The position numbers were made by a program, and so were the translations under genes. Under the pieces are notes generated by a model that worked only from the letters and a program-made list of their open reading frames with translations, searched no databases and was not told where the DNA came from. DNA of 16,921 bases from Alphaproteobacteria bacterium (GTDB lineage: Bacteria; Pseudomonadota; Alphaproteobacteria; Micavibrionales; UBA2020), in NCBI GenBank assembly GCA_023136145.1, contig JAGLRU010000188.1:1-16921 (forward strand). The letters run 5' to 3'. Positions 6,277-12,625 of this stretch are shown here, in pieces (the stretch's first letter is position 1; every line of letters begins with the position of its first letter).

Positions 6277-7521
6277 TTAGGCTGCCGCGAATTTCAGCAA
6301 TTTGATTGCCTCGAAATTCACAACATCACCGCCGACCCGTTTCGTCGTGTAGAATTTGACGTAGGGTTTAGCAGTGAAGCTGTCGCGCAAGACGCGAATG
6401 CCCTGACGATCAACAATCTGGTATCCAGCGTTGAAGTCGCCAAAGGCGATAGAAAGACTATTCGCCGCGATGGCTGGCATATCTTCAGCCTCGACAACAT
6501 CGAAACCAAGAAGCGTACCGCCCTGCTTCATCTGGAAGTCAGGCTGCCAGAGATAATTCCCCTGACTATCCTTAAGCTTGCGGACTTCCGCCAACGTGGC
6601 ACGTTTCATCATAAATACAGCTTTCTCACGATAAGCCGCTTTCAGCGTGTAAACGAAGTTGATAAGCGCGTCGCCAGGATCGGAAGCGGCAAAATCTCCA
6701 GCACCGCCAGTCAGAACTTGCTCGATAACCGAGAAGTTAGAGGAAGACGGAACACCATCCGCATAAGTCAGAATGCCACGCGGTTTCTTGCTGCCGTTAC
6801 CACTGATAAAGGCAGTGTTTTCCATGCGTGAAAGACGCTCGGCGATTTTATTCGCGAGGTATTCCTCCACATTAAACAAAGCATCATCCAGCAGCTTCTG
6901 CGTTGCGCGAGGCTCGGCGTATTGCTCGAACACCGGAATACGCCATTCGCCGATCTTTGGCGTTGTTGTTTCACTGCGAGCCTCTGTCTCACCTACCCAG
7001 CCGGATGTCGCATCGGACAGATCATTGACGCCTTCAAGCGCATCAGTGCCGATAGTAACAACGTTGGCAACCTGACGCATCGGAGACGTTTCGAGAATAA
7101 GGGATATAATGCGTCCACCCATATCCGGCGGAACTGCAAAGCCACCATCTGGATCAGAACCAACACTCAATGCCTTGATTTCATCCATGGTGTTGCCGGC
7201 ATTGTTTTTCCGCAAGTAATGGTTCAGCGCGGTTTTATACTGGCGGTAGGTGTTAACATCCAACTCACCTTGATAATGCCGCTTGCGCTCGGTGGCAAAA
7301 ATCTTAGCCTCCGCGCCATCGTCCGATTTGACGCTGCCACGCGGCGAACGACCCATCGCCGTCTCCATATGGTCAAGACGCTCGTTCAATCGCTTAACCT
7401 TTATTTCCGTCAGAGGATCAGCCGATCCCTTGCGTTCGATTTCCTTTAAACGCTGGTCATTGGATTCCTTGAACTCCTCAAAATCATGATGCAGGTCAAA
7501 GATAGGAGTGTCATTAGTCAT
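6277..7521 (-). CDS. Major capsid protein, HK97 family
   Basis: A 414-residue HK97-fold major capsid protein. Residues about 1-65 form a charged, coiled-coil-rich delta-like domain (DLHHDFEEFKESNDQRLKEI). This part normally acts as internal scaffold and is cut off by the prohead protease encoded two genes upstream. The shell domain begins around KALSVGSDPDGGFAVPPDMG, followed by MRQVANVVTIGTDALEG, GWVGETEARSETTTPKIGEW and AEPRATQKLLDDALFNVEEY, all family signatures. The end (FYTTKRVGGDVVNFEAIKLL) is also typical. I chose ATG 7521, with AGGA seven bases upstream; an ATG at 7596 would add 25 residues without a ribosome site. An intrinsic terminator follows the gene. Confidence 0.95.
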   Translation of the reverse strand: MTNDTPIFDLHHDFEEFKESNDQRLKEIERKGSADPLTEIKVKRLNERLDHMETAMGRSPRGSVKSDDGAEAKIFATERKRHYQGELDVNTYRQYKTALNHYLRKNNAGNTMDEIKALSVGSDPDGGFAVPPDMGGRIISLILETSPMRQVANVVTIGTDALEGVNDLSDATSGWVGETEARSETTTPKIGEWRIPVFEQYAEPRATQKLLDDALFNVEEYLANKIAERLSRMENTAFISGNGSKKPRGILTYADGVPSSSNFSVIEQVLTGGAGDFAASDPGDALINFVYTLKAAYREKAVFMMKRATLAEVRKLKDSQGNYLWQPDFQMKQGGTLLGFDVVEAEDMPAIAANSLSIAFGDFNAGYQIVDRQGIRVLRDSFTAKPYVKFYTTKRVGGDVVNFEAIKLLKFAAA

Positions 7522-7698
7522 GTCATTTTCCTTTTTTGATATTGTTTGAATGATAGATATATCTTTGCCACCGACCACGTCCCGTGGCGGAAACAATACT
7601 CGTTCGCGACCATCGGCAATTATTACCCATGACCAGTTTCAAGACGCATCCCCTGCCTCACGCAGGGATACCTTAAATTTCTTCAGTTTTTTTTAGAT
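7522..7698 (-). promoter_or_regulatory. Structured leader of the capsid gene
   Basis: A 177-base gap before the capsid gene, the longest within the leftward head module. It contains two short hairpins: ccacg/cgtgg at about 7576-7588, and ccctgc/gcaggg at about 7648-7664 with a five-base loop. Neither is followed by a leftward U-run, so they are not terminators. The gap may hold a promoter or an mRNA-stabilising structure for capsid expression; I found no convincing -35/-10 pair. Confidence 0.35.
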
Positions 7699-8001
7699 TT
7701 AATCTTCCGATGCAGAAACAACTGGTTCCGTGCGTAATCTTTCTATCAAACTCCGCGCCATTTCCGGCGGCAAAGAACCTTCCAGAACCGGATTGGCAAG
7801 AATATAAACAGCATCCAAAACAGTCTCTTCATTCTTAATACCAAATTCAATATCATCACGTATTTCAACTGCATTAGCCCAATCTTCTACATTTTCTGCT
7901 GTCAACTCAGAATGAAGATAACGTTCAAGAACAGAAATAATATTTTTCCTAGTCAAATTAACTAGTCGCCCCTTCCGCTCCCACCACCCGAACCAGACCA
8001 C
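7699..8001 (-). CDS. Small immunity-like protein next to the prohead protease
   Basis: The main part, from TTG 7956 on, is an 85-residue acidic helical protein. It begins with TRKNIISVLERYLHSELTAE, continues ENVEDWANAVEIRDDIEFG, then VLDAVYILANPVLEGSLPPE and MARSLIERLRTE. The 'WAN-E-RDDIE ... LANP' pattern resembles small orphan proteins that I associate with toxin/immunity loci; this is memory, not a search. Start choice is uncertain. ATG 8001 overlaps the protease end and would add a Trp-rich stretch (MVWFGWWERKG) that looks like a frame shadow. TTG 7956 follows the protease stop by a few bases with a purine-rich GGAAGGGG upstream. It sits between protease and capsid, where no conserved gene is expected. 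Confidence 0.65.
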   Translation of the reverse strand: MVWFGWWERKGRLVNLTRKNIISVLERYLHSELTAENVEDWANAVEIRDDIEFGIKNEETVLDAVYILANPVLEGSLPPEMARSLIERLRTEPVVSASED

Positions 8002-8858
8002 TGCCCGCCATCAGAATTACCGCGTGACACACGGGATTGATTAGGATTAAATCCTGCTTTTAAATTATCTTCTGTCGCATAACGAAGGCTAACGCTAAAA
8101 CGCCGCAAAGCTTCCTGAACATCCACCGCTTTTTTCTCCGGCGGAAAGACACTTTTCAACGCCGCCATTTTATTGTCTTCTGTTGCCTGAATAATACTGG
8201 CACGAAAACAAGCGATAGCTTCGGCATCAACGCCAGTATTTTTCTCCGGCGTTTTTTCCTGCCGCAACGGCAGAAGCACCCTATAACCTTTTGCCACAAC
8301 ACCCTTAGACTGCTTCCGGCTAAATCCCGCCCCATGCAGAAAAGACTCAAATTCCCGTTCTGATGGAATAGTCGCACTGTCTATAAATTTCTTAACGCTC
8401 AATACCCGCGCATGTTTGTTAGCGGGAAAAGTCACCAGTGACACTTCCAGCAGTTCAACAACCGTCAGGATACGCGCACCGCTTTTCTCGTCACGACTCG
8501 ATCCCTTCACGCGATAACCTATAGAAAGACCGGTGACAACGTTTTCCTTCAGAAGTTTATGGGCTTCCCTTGCGCGTGGCAAATCACCGACAAAAAGCTC
8601 CCCTTTGACAAAAAGCCCATGTTCATCCTCGTACATCTCGCGCCAAGCACCAATCGGCTTCTCAGTATCGTGCTGCCACAACAGGGGCGGAAAGCTCCCT
8701 GCCTTGCGGAATTTTTCAAGACTGCTTTTGAAAGCACCCGGCAGGATACGATCGTTCACGCTGTCCGTAACATGAAAAACGGAAGCATACCCTTCAAACA
8801 CCCCCGTTTCAGCCAGAAACTTCAGCTCTAACGGTGTATCAAATTTCGAATGCGGCAT
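7962..8858 (-). CDS. HK97-family prohead protease with a C-terminal extension
   Basis: A 298-residue serine protease that matures the procapsid. Residues 1-150 form the domain, with the likely catalytic His63 (WQHD), Ser112 (TGLSIGY) and Glu138 (LLEVSLVTFPAN). The usual tail helix follows (EREFESFLHGAGFSRKQSKG). The remaining hundred or so residues are unusual. They hold two short similar segments (IIQATEDNKMAAL and SLRYATEDNLKAGF), then FNPNQSRVSRGNSDGGQWSG and a Gly/Ser run that ends the protein. That last motif resembles the 'NPNQPRVPAGNPDGGQW' linker commonly seen before toxin-like C-terminal domains, yet nothing follows it. ATG 8858 is chosen (AGGG seven bases upstream) over TTG 8864. 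Confidence 0.9.
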   Translation of the reverse strand: MPHSKFDTPLELKFLAETGVFEGYASVFHVTDSVNDRILPGAFKSSLEKFRKAGSFPPLLWQHDTEKPIGAWREMYEDEHGLFVKGELFVGDLPRAREAHKLLKENVVTGLSIGYRVKGSSRDEKSGARILTVVELLEVSLVTFPANKHARVLSVKKFIDSATIPSEREFESFLHGAGFSRKQSKGVVAKGYRVLLPLRQEKTPEKNTGVDAEAIACFRASIIQATEDNKMAALKSVFPPEKKAVDVQEALRRFSVSLRYATEDNLKAGFNPNQSRVSRGNSDGGQWSGSGGGSGRGD

Positions 8859-8867
8859 TTTCAAACC

Positions 8868-9170
8868 CTACTCAATATGAACGGAAAGCCGCAGAAAAGA
8901 CTGGGCTGACGACAGATAATGTCCAAGCCCCTCTTTTAGCATCCGGTTGCCAAGTGAAATGTAATCGACCGTTTCCCCCGCCGCCTGTAGCATTATATGA
9001 GTGATCGTGACCAGCTCGGATATTTTCCAACTTCTTTGGATGAACCTATCAAGCAGCGCGGGTGCGCTTCCAAGTTCATGCTCAATCTCGCGCATAAGAT
9101 CAAAATCAGAACTGACGACATAAACCTTGTTCCCAAGACGAAAGGAAACGCTTTTTTCAATCTGCGTCAT
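8868..9170 (-). CDS. Small TAC-like (GTA gp10-like) protein between portal and protease
   Basis: A 100-residue protein whose pattern recalls the TAC_11 fold of the tail chaperone at 2713-3093: an initial beta strand pair (SVSFRLGNKVYVVSSDFDLM), an acidic turn (REIEHELGSAPALL), and two helices (KISELVTITHIMLQAAGE, LGNRMLKEGLGHYL). GTAs also carry a small gene (gp3.5) between portal and protease, but I cannot say that it is the same family. No signal peptide or catalytic motif is present. Its ATG overlaps the portal stop by four bases (9167-9170), and the protease gene begins ten bases after its stop, so it belongs to the head module. Confidence 0.6.
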   Translation of the reverse strand: MTQIEKSVSFRLGNKVYVVSSDFDLMREIEHELGSAPALLDRFIQRSWKISELVTITHIMLQAAGETVDYISLGNRMLKEGLGHYLSSAQSFLRLSVHIE

Positions 9171-10321
9171 TTCCCACCCCCAGTACGCCCAAGAACATCC
9201 CCCTCCGCAAGAGGCGGAAAGCCCAGTGCAGAGCGTTTTTCATTTATTGTCATGAAATCAGCCTTACTCATGCGCTCCCAGACTTTTTCACGGCGTGGCG
9301 CAAGAGCGTCAATTTTGTCGGCATCGTATTCTATAGAAAGATCATCGCCAAACTGCGGCGTCAGCCAGTTGTTAATCTCATCCTTCACATGATCGAGCAA
9401 CGGCAGTACCGCATCTTCAAATAGAGAAAGGCGTGCCTGCTCGAAATTGGAGAAAGTCAGAGATCCGTTAATGCCAATCAGTTGCGCAGGAACGTTAAAA
9501 GCCAACGCGATTTCACGCGCCGAAACATCCTTTCCAGCCAGCCAGTCCATATCCTTCGGCGACAATGACATTTCCTTCCAATCAAGCCCACCCTCAAGGA
9601 CAAGAGGACGACCTGCGTTTTCAGCACCGGAAAAATATTGCTCCATTTCGTTTTTCAAAGCCTGCCGCTGTTCTTCCGTCATAGTATCTGAAGAATCAGG
9701 ATGTGCAGGATTGTAAACAAGCGCACCGGAGGGTCTGCCTCCTGTTTGCAAAAGCGAGGCATTCCACCTTGCGGCATCGTTATGCTGGTCGATACTAACG
9801 GCAGCAGCCTCCAGCGGACTCATACCATACCAATCGTCAAGTGGATGAAAACTTTTGATATGCAGTATCTGCGCGCGTCCAGTCACCGGATCCACAGCGA
9901 AATCAACAGACTTCCCACCAACAGCATAACGATAGCTTATAGGGATACCCTGCGATCCCGGAACCACACGAATCCGGTCGGGACGGAGCGTCCAAAGTTC
10001 AAGCGGCAAACCATTTTCGGGACCAACAGTTTCAAGATAACTATTTCCGGCAATCAGGAAAAACCCAAAAATAGCCTCAAACAACTCTGCTCCGCCCTGC
10101 ATCGGGTTCGGACGCTGCAACAGCGTCAAAAGAGGATGATCCTCCAGCCTTATCTTTTCAGCCCCCTTTCCCTTGTAAAGCACCCAAGGCACGGCGGCTG
10201 CATTCTGACTGATAAGCCGGATACAGCGATAGGCAATAACATTCTTCTGATATCCCTCATCAGCAAGCCGATCATACTGACGCGGCGTAAAGCGAGGCTG
10301 ATGCAAACCGAACTGCACCAA
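9167..10321 (-). CDS. HK97-family portal protein (intact part; 5' end displaced by a frameshift)
   Basis: A 384-residue open frame encoding nearly all of an HK97 portal protein, the dodecameric ring through which DNA enters and leaves the capsid. Family signatures are PRFTPRQYDRLADEGYQKN, VIAYRCIRLISQNAAAVPW, HPLLTLLQRPNPMQGGAELF, LRPDRIRVVPG, the wing helix with AAAVSIDQHNDAARWNASLL, and FNVPAQLIGI. Within this frame the only starts are TTG 10321 and GTG 10318, with no ribosome site. The frame stays open upstream without a start, and encodes KSSRASPLLVQF, which looks like the normal portal N-terminus. The natural start is ATG 10397 in another frame (separate entry). A one-base correction would give a 409-residue protein, a normal length. 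Either the portal is inactivated or truncated, a programmed shift occurs, or there is a sequencing error. Confidence 0.9.
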   Translation of the reverse strand: MVQFGLHQPRFTPRQYDRLADEGYQKNVIAYRCIRLISQNAAAVPWVLYKGKGAEKIRLEDHPLLTLLQRPNPMQGGAELFEAIFGFFLIAGNSYLETVGPENGLPLELWTLRPDRIRVVPGSQGIPISYRYAVGGKSVDFAVDPVTGRAQILHIKSFHPLDDWYGMSPLEAAAVSIDQHNDAARWNASLLQTGGRPSGALVYNPAHPDSSDTMTEEQRQALKNEMEQYFSGAENAGRPLVLEGGLDWKEMSLSPKDMDWLAGKDVSAREIALAFNVPAQLIGINGSLTFSNFEQARLSLFEDAVLPLLDHVKDEINNWLTPQFGDDLSIEYDADKIDALAPRREKVWERMSKADFMTINEKRSALGFPPLAEGDVLGRTGGGK

Positions 10322-10337
10322 AAGCGGTGATGCGCGG

Positions 10338-10397
10338 CTAGACTTTAATTTCCGGCGTATGCGTAAAAACCTGCGTAAGAGCGTTTTTCCAACCCAT
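10338..10397 (-). pseudogene. Displaced 5' end of the portal gene (19 codons, then TAG)
   Basis: ATG 10397 has a textbook ribosome site (GGAG at 10408-10405, seven-base spacing). It reads MGWKNALTQVFTHTPEIKV before TAG at 10340-10338. Removing one base of the TTT at 10344-10346 (AAA on the coding strand) fuses it to the portal frame as ...TPEIK-SSRASPLLVQF.... This resembles the usual portal start with a PE-x-K-x-SR motif before the conserved WTPRDY-like segment. Start, ribosome site and join therefore agree on a one-base insertion. Confidence 0.7.
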
Positions 10398-10424
10398 CTG
10401 TTATCTCCAAATTAATGAAATCTG

Positions 10425-11861
10425 TTATCCGCCCCAAAGTCGGGGGCATTCCGTCGGCGGTCTGTTTAACATCAATTCCGTCATCGCCCAGATACGAGCA
10501 TCAACACGGTCAGGGCTTGCACCTCCAGCAACGGGATCGAAGCGGCACATTTGATCTTCAAGCGCACTAAAAATTCCCGCATGATGAATACGCCCCTGAC
10601 TATCCAACGCAGCAATCGGCTCAGCGCGAACGACCTTTCCGCGACTTGCATGAACCCCTTTGTAAGAAATTCCGGCATCGAAACTACGAATTGTATGCTC
10701 CACCATATCGCCGCCCTGATTAACTTCAGCAACTATTCGATCTGCCTTATATTTACAATAAGCGTTGATCGCCACCGTTGCCCATCCCGCAGGCGTGTAT
10801 TTTCCGCTTAGGTCATCAAGAACATAACCATGATCGTCGTCGCCAAGTCCTGCAACGATAATGCCTGTCTCATCACTGCGGCGATTGGATGTCACTGCGG
10901 GATCAATAGCAACCACAATCCGCTTCAATACCGGAATATCCCCTGCATAACAACGATTGCGATGGATGGTCTCCCGCGTCCAAAGCGCACCCGGACGATC
11001 TGTGTGAAAAGCTTCGTCTGCCGTCGCCGGATATTCCCTTCGAAACGTCCAAATATCGCCGATCTCATATGTCTTGACACGACGCCAGTACATCTGTGCA
11101 GCATCAAGACAAAATTCCTTCTGATAATCTTTTTCTTCGGCTGTAAGCTCAAAATCAACCGGTGGCTCCTTGCGATATTCCGACTGCCAGAACCATGGAA
11201 TAAAAATAAATTCGTATTCCGAACGCTTCTTTCTCGCATCCTCGCAAAGCGTATAAAACAATCCATGCGCCCCTGCGGAGGTACTCTCCAGAATAACTTC
11301 CGTTTCCGGCATATCAGGAACAGCCTGTAAAACACCAGAAACATGTTCTTCAGCATTCGCCCAATAGGCAACTTCCGAACCGTGAAAAAACTGAAGCGTA
11401 TTTGAGCGTCCAACCCCCTGCGATCTGGCCGTACCTACCTGATAACCGGAATCAAGACGGTTAAAAACAAGCTCCCTACTATTCGCATGTGAAGCATTGG
11501 GCTTCACCGGAAAAGGACAGTATTCATGGAAACGTCGCATAATCTGAAAGATGTTCCGCGTTGCATCATCCAGATGCGTCAAAATAAAAGCACGCACTCC
11601 CTTATGATGCGTCACCTTCCAATAAAAACGAGCCTCGACGTAAGTTGAACATCCCTGCTGCCGCCCCTTTAAAATCAACGCACGAACCTTGCCAGTTCGC
11701 TTTTTCTGCTCCTCCAGACGTTCATGAATAAACCGTTGCGCCGTATTCAAAGCCATAGGCATGATCGCGCCCTGTTTGGTACGGATTTTCAAGCATTTTT
11801 CAGCATAGTGCGTAAAATCCGTCTTTAGGCGATGACGGATTTTACGCTCACGCTTGTTCAT
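10425..11861 (-). CDS. Terminase large subunit
   Basis: A 478-residue DNA packaging motor with ATPase and nuclease domains. The ATPase part shows a Walker A-type loop KGRQQGCST (65-73), the following EARFYW helix, a Walker B-type strand with LQFFHGSE (156-163), and the coupling motif VILESTSAGAHGLFY (189-203). The RNase H-like nuclease domain starts at IVVAIDPAVTS (315-325, Asp320), continues with AEVNQGGD (378-385), and carries a late acidic cluster ASPDRVDARIWAM (448-460). Length is normal for the alphaproteobacterial HK97/GTA-type subunit. The ribosome site is weak: a run of eight T precedes ATG 11861, just after the stop of the small subunit, so translation may be coupled to it. The portal start (10397) follows 28 bases after the stop. 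Confidence 0.95.
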   Translation of the reverse strand: MNKRERKIRHRLKTDFTHYAEKCLKIRTKQGAIMPMALNTAQRFIHERLEEQKKRTGKVRALILKGRQQGCSTYVEARFYWKVTHHKGVRAFILTHLDDATRNIFQIMRRFHEYCPFPVKPNASHANSRELVFNRLDSGYQVGTARSQGVGRSNTLQFFHGSEVAYWANAEEHVSGVLQAVPDMPETEVILESTSAGAHGLFYTLCEDARKKRSEYEFIFIPWFWQSEYRKEPPVDFELTAEEKDYQKEFCLDAAQMYWRRVKTYEIGDIWTFRREYPATADEAFHTDRPGALWTRETIHRNRCYAGDIPVLKRIVVAIDPAVTSNRRSDETGIIVAGLGDDDHGYVLDDLSGKYTPAGWATVAINAYCKYKADRIVAEVNQGGDMVEHTIRSFDAGISYKGVHASRGKVVRAEPIAALDSQGRIHHAGIFSALEDQMCRFDPVAGGASPDRVDARIWAMTELMLNRPPTECPRLWGG

Positions 11862-11870
11862 GAAAAAAAA

Positions 11871-12176
11871 TTATTCCAGTTCTTTCAGCGCGTCTTCGTG
11901 CGCTTTCGAGGTTTCCGTTTCCTTCATCAGTTTGCGGATCGGCTCCGACATATCAGGCATAGTTTTCTTAAGCAAAGCCAGAGCCGCATTTACCTGCGTC
12001 GCTGTCATTTCCTTCTGACCAAGCACATGCTGTTCCAACGCTTCTATCATGGCAAGGACATTGATTTTATCCCGCATATTTCCACCGCCAGTTTTTTTTG
12101 CTGCTGCTTTTTTGACTACTGATTTTTTAGCTGTTGGTTTTTTAACTGCTGGTTTTCGTTTTTTCTTTTCAGGCAT
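11871..12176 (-). CDS. Small terminase subunit-like DNA-recognition protein with a basic tail
   Basis: A 101-residue protein preceding the large terminase gene. The N-terminal third is a histone-H1-like Lys/Ala/Pro tail made of AVKKPTAKKSVVKKAAAKK-type repeats (about residues 3-30). The rest is a helical domain with INVLAMIEALEQHVLGQKEM, then TATQVNAALALLKKTMPDMS, the kind of segment seen in small terminase subunits that select the DNA to be packaged. ATG 12176 is chosen over TTG 12194; a GAGGG lies 11 bases upstream. Identification rests mainly on the helical motif and position as the first gene of the operon. The basic tail could bind DNA without sequence preference, which would fit headful or GTA-like packaging. 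Confidence 0.75.
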   Translation of the reverse strand: MPEKKKRKPAVKKPTAKKSVVKKAAAKKTGGGNMRDKINVLAMIEALEQHVLGQKEMTATQVNAALALLKKTMPDMSEPIRKLMKETETSKAHEDALKELE

Positions 12177-12190
12177 TATAACTGCAACCC

Positions 12191-12225
12191 TCAAAACAAA
12201 AACGCGGCTCCTGAAAGAACCGCGT
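12191..12225 (-). terminator. Intrinsic terminator in the leader of the phage operon
   Basis: On the minus strand a nine-pair stem (12225-12217 with 12210-12202, one U-G wobble) and a six-base loop are followed by TTTTGTTTTG (12201-12192). On the plus strand the same site has a C-A mismatch but is followed by ATTTTTT, so it may act weakly in that direction too. It lies between the promoter at 12273-12301 and the first gene. Confidence 0.75.
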
Positions 12226-12272
12226 ATTTTTTAACTTGTCTTACTCAGCGACACTTCGCGAGCATGTTTATA

Positions 12273-12301
12273 TTTGTACAGAAATGATCCCGACACGTCA
12301 A
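12273..12301 (-). promoter_or_regulatory. Putative sigma70 promoter of the phage structural operon
   Basis: On the minus strand TTGACG (12301-12296) and TACAAA (12278-12273) are separated by exactly 17 bases. These match the consensus at five and four of six positions. The start of transcription would be near 12266, about 90 bases upstream of the small terminase gene. Confidence 0.5.
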
Positions 12302-12625
12302 CAGAAATAATTTATCTTTCGTTTTCTTAAACAAGAAAAAATGAATTCACATCGAAAAATCAAAGACATCGTTTATAAAAATTATTTTCAAATTTTCTCT
12401 TTAAAATGATAAAACACTGCGTTGCCGTTCCAAAGCGTTTCAAAATGTTCCGAAAGAATTCTCTAACTGCAAAATTGATGCAACGTATTGAAATTGAGAT
12501 ATATTCTATTCCTCCCTTTTTCTGATACAACACTGATCCATAGAAAAAATATGACAGAAACATATAATAAATTTATTCGAATCAGAAACACACATATTAA
12601 TGGATAAAAACATTATTTCATTAAA
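12302..12625. other. AT-rich intergenic region without a convincing gene
   Basis: This stretch separates the phage operon promoter from the end of the gene at 12626-13639. It is markedly AT-rich. The only sizeable frame (12360-12563, minus) starts without a ribosome site and encodes a Phe/Ile/Lys-rich product typical of AT-rich noncoding DNA. No tRNA, integrase site or clear repeat was recognised. It marks the right edge of the phage cluster. Confidence 0.5.

Noticed and set aside
7648..7664. Hairpin before the capsid gene as a terminator
   Set aside because: No U-run follows it on the minus strand, and on the plus strand there is no gene upstream to terminate.
12360..12563. 67-residue minus-strand frame in the AT-rich gap
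   Set aside because: No ribosome site, composition dominated by Phe, Ile, Lys and Arg as expected of AT-rich noncoding DNA, no recognisable motif.
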